Assembly (NCBI GenBank): GCA_946613135.1
Contig: CAMOFI010000008.1
Span: 1-37,033 of the forward strand
Reading direction: 5' to 3'
DNA length: 37,033 nucleotides
DNA from: an uncultured Bacteroidales bacterium
Lineage (GTDB): Bacteria; Bacteroidota; Bacteroidia; Bacteroidales; P3
The notes beneath the pieces were generated by a model. That model worked only from the letters and a program-made list of their open reading frames with translations. It was not told the origin of the DNA and did no database searches. The position numbers and the translations under genes are program-made. Shown one piece after another: positions 1-8,242 of the stretch (positions within the stretch are counted from its first letter, which is position 1; each line of letters starts with the position of its first letter).

Positions 1-413
1 CCGCCAAGAGCCTTGAAATCGCCAAGCCGAAGGTTGCCGTCATCGCTGCCACCGAACAGGTGAGCGTCGGAATGCGTGCTTGCTCGGAAGGCGCATGGCT
101 GGGCATGATGAGCCAGCGCGGCCAGATTAAAGGCGCCATCGTCGACGGTCCTCTGTCGTTAGACTGCTCTATCGACAAAGAGAGCGCCCAGACCAAGAAA
201 CTCGCCAGCGAAGTTGCCGGTGATGCCGACGGACTGCTCTTCCCCAACATCGAGAGCGGCAACGTGTTCTACAAGGCCTGCACCAAGTTCGCCGGTGCCG
301 AACTGGCTTGCATGGTTGTAGGAGCCAAGGTGCCCTGCGTGCTCACCAGCCGCGGCGACAGCATCCAGTCGAAACTCTACAGCATCGCTCTGGCTGCCCT
401 TAACACAAAGTAA
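1..413 (+). CDS. ptb: Phosphate butyryltransferase, C-terminal part (5' end cut by window)
   Basis: The reading frame is open from base 3 to the TAA at 411-413. The ORF track begins at an internal GTG only because the true start lies outside the window. The visible ~136 residues look like the C-terminal half of the phosphate acetyl/butyryltransferase family: DGPLSLD, the SEVAGDADGLLFPNIESGN block, and the VVGAKVPCVLTSRGDS stretch near the end. These blocks line the CoA/acyl-phosphate site in this family. The enzyme interconverts butyryl-CoA and butyryl phosphate. In Bacteroidales it is usually paired with butyrate kinase (buk), which is not visible downstream and may lie elsewhere. A strong hairpin follows the stop, so the transcript probably ends here. 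Assignment to ptb rather than pta rests on the motif wording, and substrate range cannot be read from a fragment. Confidence 0.88.
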   Translation, partial: AKSLEIAKPKVAVIAATEQVSVGMRACSEGAWLGMMSQRGQIKGAIVDGPLSLDCSIDKESAQTKKLASEVAGDADGLLFPNIESGNVFYKACTKFAGAELACMVVGAKVPCVLTSRGDSIQSKLYSIALAALNTK

Positions 414-436
414 TCAATTCTCAATAAATGATTCCA

Positions 437-492
437 GAAGGTTGAAGACAGTTTAAGCCGCAATGACTACACTGCCTTCAACTTTCTTTTTT
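437..492 (+). terminator. Rho-independent terminator after ptb
   Basis: The arms GAAGGTTGAAGACAGT (437-452) and ACTGCCTTCAACTTTC (471-486) can pair over 16 positions with one A-C mismatch and one G-U wobble. The loop is 18 nt, and a run of six T follows at 487-492. It lies 24 bp after the ptb stop, so it fits termination of that transcript and separates it from the PAS gene. Confidence 0.8.
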
Positions 493-509
493 AATCTATA
501 AACAATAAT

Positions 510-872
510 ATGGACCAGTTTTTTGAAGGACTGAAAAACATAGCCATCACTGTCTGCGACGCTGATGCCAACATCCTCGACATGAACCAGCACAGTGCCG
601 ACGTGAACAGCCACGGACACAAAATCATTGGCAACAACCTTATGGACTGCCACCCCGAACCGGCAAAAACAAAGCTTAAAGGACTGCTTGACGAACAGAA
701 ACTGAACGCTTACACCATAGAGAAAACTCTCGAGGACGGCAGCAAAGTGAAAAAACTCATTTACCAGACCCCTTGGTATAAGGAAGACGGCAGTTTTGGC
801 GGACTGGTCGAGTATTCCATCGAAATACCGTTCGAAATGCCACACTATGTACGTCAACCCAAAAAGCAATAG
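510..872 (+). CDS. Small single PAS-domain protein
   Basis: This 120-residue protein consists of little more than one PAS fold. It starts MDQFFEGLKNIAITVCDADA. The blocks DADANILDMNQ, GNNLMDCHPEPAKTKLKGLL and KKLIYQTPWYKEDGSFGGLVEYS follow the strand-helix order of the PAS_10/DUF438-type PAS domain, which often carries the same DCHP-type helix. No histidine kinase, GGDEF or other output domain is attached and no signal peptide is seen, so it is probably a cytoplasmic sensor or adaptor. The ligand is unknown. It stands alone between the ptb terminator and the TonB receptor, with no clear promoter box in the 17 bp after the terminator. The start ATG follows an A/T-rich leader typical of Bacteroidota. 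The fold is fairly sure, the role is not. Confidence 0.75.
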   Translation: MDQFFEGLKNIAITVCDADANILDMNQHSADVNSHGHKIIGNNLMDCHPEPAKTKLKGLLDEQKLNAYTIEKTLEDGSKVKKLIYQTPWYKEDGSFGGLVEYSIEIPFEMPHYVRQPKKQ

Positions 873-1021
873 AGAACAAACCACTATCGACAGATATTCA
901 TCTGCACAGACATTGATGTCCACATGGGATTTGTCTGATAATCCAAAGTCATGAGAAGCGACAACCGCATCATCCTGTCATGGTTAAGGCAAAGGTCATA
1001 GTTAAGGTTAAATAATTTAAA

Positions 1022-3601
1022 ATGAGACTTAGAAATATTTTGATGATCGGCGTAATGATGCTCACGACGATGAGCGGCTACGCACAAAAAGGCAAGATAA
1101 CAGGCAAAGTGATAGACAAGCAGTCGTCGGATGCTGTGGAGTATGCATCTGTGACACTGCTCAATCCTAAGGACAGCAGCATGGTGCAAGGAGTAGGAGC
1201 CATGACAGCGTCGAACGGCAGTTTTACGCTGAGCGCACCGTATGGTTCATACCTTCTCCGAGTGACCTTTATGGGCTATGCACCCTATATCCACCCCATA
1301 CGCATTAACTTGTCGGCACAACATCCCACAGTGTCGGCAGGCAAGATTGTCATCTCGCCGAGTTCGGCATCGCTTGAGGCCGTAGTCGTCACGGCAGAAC
1401 GCACAATGGTCGAATACCAGCTCGACAAACGCGTGGTCAATGTCGACAAGAACCTGGTAGCCAGCGGTGGCACTGCCACCGACGTGTTGCAGAATGTGCC
1501 CAGCGTGTCGATCGACAACGACGGCAACGTCAGTCTGCGCGGCTCGAGCAACGTCAAGGTGCTCATCAACGGCCGCCCCTACGAGCTGGTGGCCAACGAT
1601 TTGGAGAGCCTGCTCGAACAAACCCCGGCCAGCAGCGTGGAGAGCGTTGAAGTAATCACCAACCCATCGGCCAAGTACGACCCCGAGGGCATGTCGGGCA
1701 TCATCAATATCAAACTGAAAGACAAAGCCTCAGCAGCTATGGGCCTGAACGGTGCCGCATCGCTCAATCTGGGCACTCCGCTGGCATTCCTCGCCAGCAG
1801 CTACCCCGACGCGCTGCCGTCAGTGCTGCCTACGACGATGGCCACGCTGAGCCTGAACTACACCACCGAGAAGTACAATCTCTTCCTCTCGGCCGACGGC
1901 GGCGTGCGTAGCCGCGGACACGTGGGCCACGCCTTCCGCGAACGTCTGCGCAACGACAGCGTATGGTCGCGCGACACCATAGACCAGTACAGCCACAGCC
2001 GCAACTATATGGGCAGCATCAAGGTGGGCGGCGAATATTTCTTCAACGACAAGAACAGCCTTTTGGCCAGCTATCAGCTGCGCGGCGGCGCCCGTCACCG
2101 TTGGAACGACATCTATGCCACCGACCTGCTGACGGCGGGCCTGCTGGACTATTGCCAGATCGACACCAACGACAACCGCAACATCAACCACAGTTTCAAC
2201 ATGCACTATACCAAGAAGTTCGACGAAAAAGACCGCGAGTTTACGGCCGACGCTACCTTCAGCACCCGCCAGATGCACGGAACCGGATGGCAGCAGCAGC
2301 TCTACAGCCCCCTGGCTGGCGACAGCACAGCGGTGTGGAATAATTACTACCTGCGCGAATCGACGTCGGAGAACCATCACAATGCGCTGAACCTCAAGTT
2401 TAACTACCTGCATCCTTTCTCCAACGGATGGAAGCTGGAGACAGGCTATGAGGGCCGTATGGACTGGCCCGACCAGGATGCCGTCTACTACCGCACGGAG
2501 TACGACGCTGCGCACAACCTGGCGAAGAACTTCGATTCTCTGTCGTCGACGCACTTCAACTACACGCAGCAGGTCCACGCCATCTATGCCACCTATGGCG
2601 GCAAGCTGGGTGAGAAATTGTCGCTGCAGGCCGGTCTGCGCGGCGAATATGCCCTCACCAAGGGCCACGACCTGAACCACGCATCGACACCCGAAGTCAA
2701 CAAGGAATACTGGAAACTATATCCGACGCTGCACCTGTCGTACGAAATCAGCAAGATGCAGAGCGCACAGTTCAGCTACAGCCGCCGTGTGCACCGCCCA
2801 CATATGTGGGATATGAACCCCTATATGAACGTGCGCGAAGGGCAGGAACTGAGCTTCGGCAACCCGAATCTGGATCCAGAGTTCACCAACGCCTTCGAAC
2901 TGTCGTACAACCTCGGCTTCGACAAGGTCAACCTCTATACGTCGGCCTATTTCCGCCAGACCAACAATATGATTACCTGGTACGGCTTTGTGTGGGATTC
3001 GGCCAGCGCGGCACACTATTCATGGTGGGAACCCTACAACAGCGAATACAACGGCTATTGGGCCTCGGCACCGCAGAACCTGAACCGCGGCCTCAACTAT
3101 GGTCTGGAGTTCATCGTCGACTGGCAGGTGACGAAGTGGTGGAAGCTGAATGTCAGCATCAATGCCTACAAGAACAAAATTGAAGGCACCGAGCTGCTCG
3201 ACAACAAAAGCACCGACGCCTTCCAGGCCAGCGGCAAATTCAATTCGTTCATGACCCTGCCCAAGGACTGGACCATCCAGTTCAGCGGCCAATACTGGGC
3301 ACCATGGCTCGACCTGCAGACCAAGATGTACGGCAACTACTGGTTCGATCTGGCCGTCAAGAAAGATGTGCTGCAGAAACGAGGCACCGTCAACCTGCGT
3401 GTCGGCGACCTGCTGTGCACCGGCGGATGGGGCCACGAGACATTTACCGCACAGCTGAACCGCATCACGCGCTCCAAACGCCTGTCGCCAACGGTGACGG
3501 TGGGCTTCACATACAAAATAGGCAGTGGACTGAAACAGCAGAGACAGGATAATCCCGTAATGGAAGATGAGAGCGAAGGCGAAGGTGGCGGCGGCTATTG
3601 A
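1022..3601 (+). CDS. TonB-dependent outer-membrane receptor (CarboxypepD_reg-like N-terminus, beta-barrel)
   Basis: 859 residues. A signal peptide ends at about residue 21 (MRLRNILMIGVMMLTTMSGYAQ). Residues ~24-110 form a carboxypeptidase-regulatory-like domain (KITGKVIDKQSSDAVEYASV). Residues ~130-235 resemble a TonB plug (NVPSVSIDNDGNVSLRGSSN, then VLINGRPYE and NPSAKYDPEGMSGIINI). The rest is rich in alternating aromatic/polar strands typical of the outer-membrane beta-barrel family OMP_b-brl_3. It presumably imports or binds an unidentified ligand with TonB energy. No SusD-like partner, sigma or anti-sigma gene is adjacent, so a glycan-utilisation locus is not indicated. The C-terminus is an acidic/glycine tail (EGEGGGGY). 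The 149 bp upstream show no TAnnTTTG box, so its promoter is not identified. Confidence 0.88.
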   Translation: MRLRNILMIGVMMLTTMSGYAQKGKITGKVIDKQSSDAVEYASVTLLNPKDSSMVQGVGAMTASNGSFTLSAPYGSYLLRVTFMGYAPYIHPIRINLSAQHPTVSAGKIVISPSSASLEAVVVTAERTMVEYQLDKRVVNVDKNLVASGGTATDVLQNVPSVSIDNDGNVSLRGSSNVKVLINGRPYELVANDLESLLEQTPASSVESVEVITNPSAKYDPEGMSGIINIKLKDKASAAMGLNGAASLNLGTPLAFLASSYPDALPSVLPTTMATLSLNYTTEKYNLFLSADGGVRSRGHVGHAFRERLRNDSVWSRDTIDQYSHSRNYMGSIKVGGEYFFNDKNSLLASYQLRGGARHRWNDIYATDLLTAGLLDYCQIDTNDNRNINHSFNMHYTKKFDEKDREFTADATFSTRQMHGTGWQQQLYSPLAGDSTAVWNNYYLRESTSENHHNALNLKFNYLHPFSNGWKLETGYEGRMDWPDQDAVYYRTEYDAAHNLAKNFDSLSSTHFNYTQQVHAIYATYGGKLGEKLSLQAGLRGEYALTKGHDLNHASTPEVNKEYWKLYPTLHLSYEISKMQSAQFSYSRRVHRPHMWDMNPYMNVREGQELSFGNPNLDPEFTNAFELSYNLGFDKVNLYTSAYFRQTNNMITWYGFVWDSASAAHYSWWEPYNSEYNGYWASAPQNLNRGLNYGLEFIVDWQVTKWWKLNVSINAYKNKIEGTELLDNKSTDAFQASGKFNSFMTLPKDWTIQFSGQYWAPWLDLQTKMYGNYWFDLAVKKDVLQKRGTVNLRVGDLLCTGGWGHETFTAQLNRITRSKRLSPTVTVGFTYKIGSGLKQQRQDNPVMEDESEGEGGGGY

Positions 3602-3610
3602 TAGCCTGTA

Positions 3611-4045
3611 ATGCAATACACTATGGACAGCGACAAGATTAGGATAGAAAACGGCCGAATTTTCGACATAGTACGCCGTCGCTGGGTGGCGCTGACCCCC
3701 GAAGAATGGGTGCGCCAGCAGACTATCAACATGCTGCACTACCGTTTCATGTTCCCCTTAGAACTAATGCAGGTAGAGGCGGCTATCGCACTAAATGGAA
3801 TGACAAAGCGTTGCGACATAGTGGTATATGATCGCAATGTCCATCCATGGATGATTGTGGAGTGCAAGAAAGAATCTGTTCCTCTCAATCAGAAGGTTAT
3901 CGATCAAGCATGCCGCTACAACCTGGTGCTGAAAGTGCCGTATCTACTTCTGACCAACGGAAGTCAATTGCTATGTCTGAAAGTCGACACCGGCACAGAA
4001 ACGTTGCAACAAATCCCGCTGCCCTATTATAGTGCAGGAGAGTAA
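3611..4045 (+). CDS. Orphan type I restriction HsdR N-terminal-like domain protein (PD-(D/E)xK fold)
   Basis: 144 residues starting MQYTMDSDKIRIENGRIFD. The segment RRRWVALTPEEWVRQQ, then CDIVVYDRNVHPWMIVECKK, matches the HSDR_N_2 family, the nuclease-fold domain found at the start of type I restriction R subunits. The D...E-x-K pattern (CDIVVYD..., VECKK) is the PD-(D/E)xK catalytic signature and appears intact. No helicase domain, HsdM or HsdS gene is nearby, so this is a stand-alone family member, which is common in Bacteroidota genomes. Its actual role is unknown; it should not be read as a restriction system. It lies 9 bp after the TonB receptor and could be co-transcribed with it. It ends convergent with sodB, with a 25-bp gap. 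Confidence 0.75.
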   Translation: MQYTMDSDKIRIENGRIFDIVRRRWVALTPEEWVRQQTINMLHYRFMFPLELMQVEAAIALNGMTKRCDIVVYDRNVHPWMIVECKKESVPLNQKVIDQACRYNLVLKVPYLLLTNGSQLLCLKVDTGTETLQQIPLPYYSAGE

Positions 4046-4070
4046 TAATAAATCAACTGATTGCAGATAT

Positions 4071-4661
4071 CTATAGACGGCTTTCCACCGTTGGCCAGTC
4101 GATATGCTGCCATAGGTCGGCGAGATAGTCGGCTCGGCGGTTCTGGTAGTCGAGGTAATAGGCGTGTTCCCATACATCGAAGGTAAGCAACGGAATCAGT
4201 CCGTGTCGGACAGGATTGTCGGCATTGGCGTTCTGAGTGATGACAAGCTTTTTGTTGCTGTCGATACTGAGCCATACCCATCCTGAGCCAAACAGCGTGG
4301 CTCCTTTCTGGTTCATTTCCTTTTGCAGATTCTCGAAGGTTCCAAAATCGCGTTTTATCTGGTCGGCAAAGCTGTCGCTCATCTGTCGCGGCGAGTTACT
4401 GAACTGTTCAAAATACATAGTGTGGTTGAGCACTTGTCCGGCATTGTTGAATATGCCGCCATCGCTGCTTCTCACTATCTCTTGCAGGCTTTTCCCTTCA
4501 AAGGCGCTGCCAGGCAGGGCTTTGTTGAGGTTGTCGACATAGGCTTTCAGGTGCTTGCCGTGGTGGAACGACAGGGTGTTCTGGCTGATGGTGTCGCCAA
4601 GTCTTTCGTATGGCAGCTGCATCATGGCAAACTGTCCATTGGTGGGTGTAATGTCCTTCAT
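4071..4661 (-). CDS. sodB: Superoxide dismutase, Fe-type (possibly cambialistic)
   Basis: 196 residues of the Fe/Mn superoxide dismutase family, which converts superoxide to oxygen and hydrogen peroxide in the cytoplasm. By family alignment the metal ligands are His33 (FHHGKH), His80 (LNHTMYF), Asp162 and His166 (DVWEHAYY). The active-site glutamine is at residue 76 (NNAGQV), the position used by iron enzymes; the position where Mn enzymes carry Gln is Ala here (NANADNP). That points to iron, although some Bacteroidales enzymes accept both metals. About 12 N-terminal residues precede the usual start of the fold (MMQLPYE), but there is no signal peptide. A promoter box lies about 30 bp upstream. 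It is a single-gene unit convergent with the HSDR_N-like gene. Confidence 0.93.
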   Translation of the reverse strand: MKDITPTNGQFAMMQLPYERLGDTISQNTLSFHHGKHLKAYVDNLNKALPGSAFEGKSLQEIVRSSDGGIFNNAGQVLNHTMYFEQFSNSPRQMSDSFADQIKRDFGTFENLQKEMNQKGATLFGSGWVWLSIDSNKKLVITQNANADNPVRHGLIPLLTFDVWEHAYYLDYQNRRADYLADLWQHIDWPTVESRL

Positions 4662-4690
4662 TGTTTCAATTATTAATGGATTTCAAGTTG

Positions 4691-4718
4691 CAAATATACA
4701 CAAAATTTTCTGATTCAA
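4691..4718 (-). promoter_or_regulatory. Bacteroidota-type promoter for sodB
   Basis: On the minus strand the -7 element TATATTTG (complement of 4691-4698) matches TAnnTTTG. A TTG (4716-4718) lies 17 bp upstream as a candidate -33 element. The box sits about 30 bp before the sodB ATG. Confidence 0.6.
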
Positions 4719-4765
4719 CCACAAACCAATAAAAAACATTGACACATAGCCTTATTGAACGTGCC

Positions 4766-6448
4766 TTATTTCAAAACGACACACTTTTTGGCGTGCCCGG
4801 ATGAAGACTTGACGATATAGACACCTGATGTCGGAACGGCAATGGATACAGAATGCGGAGCATCGTTAACCGATGCGACAATTCTGCCGTTCATGTCGTA
4901 GAGGTACAGACTCAATCCCCAGCAGTTATCGACAACAACATGACCATTGCGGACATATACCGCCATATTGTTTTGTCGGGCAATGGGGTTGATGTCGTTG
5001 AGCGGCCGGAAATGAGCAACGAGCCGTCCTGTCGTTCTTGGCGGAACATTGATAGTGTATGGATTGCTTGTCGATCCATCGCTCCAGCGGTCGAAAATAT
5101 ATCCCTCGTTGGGAAATGCCTCGACTGTTTCTTTTCCGTCGCCACAAGCTGCCAGCTCGGTGATTTCGGCACTGCCGTGCGATTCATCGTCAGACACAAC
5201 GTCGATGTAGTACTTTATCTCAATGAAATTGTTTAGAATTGGCCACCCCTCTTGGTAGTTACTTGTCTTGCCGCACGGTATGTATACCGGAATGTCATGG
5301 CTGCAGTCGGCAAAAGAGGTGGCGGTCGAGGTGGTGTAGTATGGTGGTGTCTTGCTCATGCACACTATCGATTCCAGATTCGGGCAGTGAGCGAAGGCAT
5401 CGCTTATATTTGTTACGCTCTCTGGAAGCATCACCTGGCGGAGGCTGTCGCAGTCAGTAAAACTGCCAGTCTCTATAGTTGTGACACTCTTTCCGAAATA
5501 GACATCGCGAAGCATTGTACAATAGCGGAACGCCCACATGAACACTATGCTGACACTGTCGCCGATGTGTACCGACTCGAGTTTGCTGCATCTCTCGAAT
5601 GATGTTTTGATCTCTTTCACATTGTCGGGTATTACTACCTTCTTCAGCGATTTACAGCCTTTACAGAAATAATCGGGGATGGCTTTAACGTTCTCTCCGA
5701 AGGTTATACTTTCAAGACTGAGACAATTCTGCAAAAAGCAATTATGATGATAGTTGCCCGGAAAATTGTAATATACGTATTTCAGATTCAGGCAATCAGA
5801 AAATTGCAAGTCTGCAGCCAATATGGTGTCCGTTCCATCGAGCCACAGGCTGTCAATCATGGTGCCGGCATAGGCATACATGTCTATTGTTCTGACTGTG
5901 GCAGGGTAGCTGAAATGTGTGGTTTGCTTGTCGGCATAGACCAAATGGCTCATCGACTCATCGCTGTAGCACCAGCCGTCCTGAACGTAGGCATTGTAAT
6001 ATCTTGCGCCCCATGGCATACCCACGGCTCCTCCGTCGTATGTTATGTTGCTGACTGAGAAAAAAGCCATATTGCCTATTGAATCGACTGTTGATGGAAC
6101 TTGTATTGTTCCAATAGAATGGCAGGATGAAAAGGCCAATGGAAGAATCGCCTTGACAGACGGCGGAATTTGTACTGAGTGCAGCCTGTAGTCATTCATG
6201 AAAGCCTCTTCGCCTATAACACGGACAGGAAAAGTCTGCCCATTGTGCGAAACGTAGGTAGGAATGACCAAGTCGATATACGGATCAGCGCTCGTCACAG
6301 AATCAGACCGTCCGGTGACGATGGCATAGTTGTTGACAATCTCGTATGTTAGCATATCGCCAGAAGGCGATATGGCCGAAAACCTTTGTGCCCTTGACGC
6401 AACCATTGAGGCAAGGAGTATGACCAATAGTAAAGCTGTTTTTTTCAT
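4766..6448 (-). CDS. BspA-type leucine-rich repeat surface protein with T9SS sorting domain
   Basis: 560 residues. A signal peptide is seen at 1-20 (MKKTALLLVILLASMVASRA). From about residue 72 to 410 there are leucine-rich repeats of the LRR_5/BspA type (VIPDNVKEIKTSFERCSKLE, LPESVTNISDAFAHCPNLES), ending in the common IPVYIPCG...NNFIEI closing unit. Residues ~414-482 resemble one InlB B-repeat unit (GYIFDRWSDGSTSNPYTI). Residues ~490-560 are a type IX secretion C-terminal domain (LYLYDMNGRIV, SGVYIVKSSS, KKCVVLK). The protein is therefore expected to be exported by Sec, cross the outer membrane by T9SS and be displayed or released; BspA-like proteins often bind host proteins or other bacteria. 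It is 16 bp downstream of the InlB-repeat gene and likely co-transcribed. Confidence 0.85.
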   Translation of the reverse strand: MKKTALLLVILLASMVASRAQRFSAISPSGDMLTYEIVNNYAIVTGRSDSVTSADPYIDLVIPTYVSHNGQTFPVRVIGEEAFMNDYRLHSVQIPPSVKAILPLAFSSCHSIGTIQVPSTVDSIGNMAFFSVSNITYDGGAVGMPWGARYYNAYVQDGWCYSDESMSHLVYADKQTTHFSYPATVRTIDMYAYAGTMIDSLWLDGTDTILAADLQFSDCLNLKYVYYNFPGNYHHNCFLQNCLSLESITFGENVKAIPDYFCKGCKSLKKVVIPDNVKEIKTSFERCSKLESVHIGDSVSIVFMWAFRYCTMLRDVYFGKSVTTIETGSFTDCDSLRQVMLPESVTNISDAFAHCPNLESIVCMSKTPPYYTTSTATSFADCSHDIPVYIPCGKTSNYQEGWPILNNFIEIKYYIDVVSDDESHGSAEITELAACGDGKETVEAFPNEGYIFDRWSDGSTSNPYTINVPPRTTGRLVAHFRPLNDINPIARQNNMAVYVRNGHVVVDNCWGLSLYLYDMNGRIVASVNDAPHSVSIAVPTSGVYIVKSSSGHAKKCVVLK

Positions 6449-6464
6449 GGCACTGTCTTTTCTG

Positions 6465-8204
6465 TTACTTTTTAACGAAGTATAAGAAACCCTGGTGCCT
6501 GTCGAGGCTCAGGCGCAATATGTAGCGTCCACGAGGGAGGTCGGACAGATCGATGGTCTCGGACGGCCCGTTTATGCCAAACACTTTGATTCTGCGACCT
6601 TGAAGGTCAAAAATCTCAGCCTTGAAGACTCCCTCCTGCCCTGTAGCCACAGTAATGCCACCTTTTGTCGGATTGGGCGATATGCTGAAAACCAGACCCT
6701 CTGCTTGGTCAATCCCTTCGGTGCCACCATTGCCAAGGTCGATGAAGAATGCCGTGAACGACGTATCCTGTGTGACTGTTACGGTGCGTGGATTGTCCCA
6801 ATTGCCATCGTTCCATTTGTCAAAGAGACCGTTCTCCATAGCTGTCGCCGTTATGATGACAGTCTCGTCCTCATAATAGCTGCCACTTCCACTAACGATG
6901 CCCAAGAGCGGATTGTCACTCTCCACGCTAACGTTGTATATCGGCTTTTCTGCGAAGAAGGCAGTGAAGGCGGTATCCTGCGTGAGGTACACAGTGCGAG
7001 GATTGTCAGTATTGCCATCGTTCCAGCGTGAGAACATGTAGTGTCCGGTCGGGATAGCCTCAATAGTTACAGGTTCATTTTCAGGATAGTTGCCACTACC
7101 CACTACTGTGCCCCATTCTTCATTATCGGACGACACTGTAAGAACATATCTATCCGAGGCTATAAAAAAAGCCGTGAACGATGTGTCGCTGGATGGGTAG
7201 ACAATGCGCGGGTTGTCGGTATTTCCGTCATTCCAGTGAAGGAACCGGTATCCGGCATTGGCTTCAGCACGGATTGTGTCATACCATTCCTCGGGATACC
7301 AGCCGCCACCGTAAACGCTGCCGTGTATGGCAGAGTCCACGTCGACGTCTATTTTATACTGGTTTACGATAGGCAGATAAAGACCAAAGAAGTTGTCGGG
7401 CCACGGACAATGCCAGTAGCCGCCATTGGCACCGACGGTGTAGAAAGCGACATGTCCTCTGGCATAGTGGCTGCCTAACCAATCGTAATTGACAGGGGCA
7501 TTACAGTCCGGGCCCCATCCGTTCTTGGGAGGGTTGACCGTGCCGACAATCTCGGCATATGACGTCGGTTTATATTCAAACATAAATGCATAGCTGTTTA
7601 ATGCGCTGTCAAAATGTCTCTGATTGCTGTTGCCCGACCCCATGATATAGAAGTCCGAGTCCACATAGACAGGGTTCTTAAAGTAGCTCTCATAGGCATA
7701 TACATATTCTTCAATTTCATTTACACCGCCTTGTTCTATGGGCATATATAGGGGCTGGGCGGTGTCCCAACGCACCGAGTCGACAATCTGCAGATCGATT
7801 GTTACAGCCCATGGCGCCGGCATTCCCTGCCAAGACGAATCCTTATATGTCAGTTGGTAAAGGTACATATACTCCGGAAGCCTGTATGTGTGGATATTGC
7901 CCCATCCATTGGGATTCGATTGGAGCACAAGTGCCACCAAGCCCCTGACTTTCAACGGCTGATTTGCGTATTCCCATTTTGCGATACCTCCCCCTCTATC
8001 ACTTGTCACATATTTCTCTGTCCAACAACTGTCTGACGAACCATACATCGGAACTTGGTCGTACCATTGTGTGTAATAATATTTTTGATAGCGCGATGGT
8101 ATAGTGTCATCAAATGACAATGAAGAATACACCACATTTGCCCTTACCATGAAGCAAACAGGTATCAACAATGCCAAAGCTGATAATCTTTTTAACGATT
8201 CCAT
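6465..8204 (-). CDS. Secreted protein with three InlB-type repeats and T9SS sorting domain
   Basis: 579 residues with a signal peptide (MESLKRLSALALLIPVCFMVRA). Residues ~25-280 form a domain I do not recognise, rich in Trp and Tyr. Three tandem repeats of about 70 residues follow at ~283-348, 353-417 and 423-488. Each has the pattern ...WNDGN.DNPR....(Q/S)DT.FTAFF of the divergent InlB B-repeat family. The C-terminus (~505-579) is a type A T9SS sorting domain (SPNPTKGGITV, DLQGRRIKVF, LPRGRYILRLS). The repeats probably act as a rigid stalk that holds the N-terminal domain away from the cell, which is an inference from similar proteins. It sits between two other secreted-protein genes (gaps of 38 and 16 bp), suggesting a three-gene operon. 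Confidence 0.82.
   Translation of the reverse strand: MESLKRLSALALLIPVCFMVRANVVYSSLSFDDTIPSRYQKYYYTQWYDQVPMYGSSDSCWTEKYVTSDRGGGIAKWEYANQPLKVRGLVALVLQSNPNGWGNIHTYRLPEYMYLYQLTYKDSSWQGMPAPWAVTIDLQIVDSVRWDTAQPLYMPIEQGGVNEIEEYVYAYESYFKNPVYVDSDFYIMGSGNSNQRHFDSALNSYAFMFEYKPTSYAEIVGTVNPPKNGWGPDCNAPVNYDWLGSHYARGHVAFYTVGANGGYWHCPWPDNFFGLYLPIVNQYKIDVDVDSAIHGSVYGGGWYPEEWYDTIRAEANAGYRFLHWNDGNTDNPRIVYPSSDTSFTAFFIASDRYVLTVSSDNEEWGTVVGSGNYPENEPVTIEAIPTGHYMFSRWNDGNTDNPRTVYLTQDTAFTAFFAEKPIYNVSVESDNPLLGIVSGSGSYYEDETVIITATAMENGLFDKWNDGNWDNPRTVTVTQDTSFTAFFIDLGNGGTEGIDQAEGLVFSISPNPTKGGITVATGQEGVFKAEIFDLQGRRIKVFGINGPSETIDLSDLPRGRYILRLSLDRHQGFLYFVKK
6741..7358 (-). repeat. Three tandem InlB-type repeat units inside the 579-residue protein
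   Basis: The three ~70-codon units share the WNDGN(T/W)DNPR core and the DT(S/A)FTAFF end. DNA of the core is also recognisably repeated (for example gtgcgaggattgtcagtatt and gcgcgggttgtcggtatttc on the plus strand). Copies have diverged, so this looks like old domain duplication rather than a recent array. Confidence 0.8.
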
Positions 8205-8242
8205 AATATATATTTTTACTATTCGAAACTACTGGTTATTTA

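Noticed and set aside
1820-2680. 286-codon minus-strand ORF opposite the TonB receptor
   Set aside because: Shadow ORF; Val/Ala-rich mix typical of antisense frames in GC-rich coding DNA.
3020-3739. 239-codon minus-strand ORF at the end of the TonB receptor gene
   Set aside because: Antisense shadow across two plus-strand genes.
3611-4045. Restriction-modification system suggested by the HSDR_N domain
   Set aside because: No methylase, specificity or helicase gene in the window; the domain alone does not make a system.
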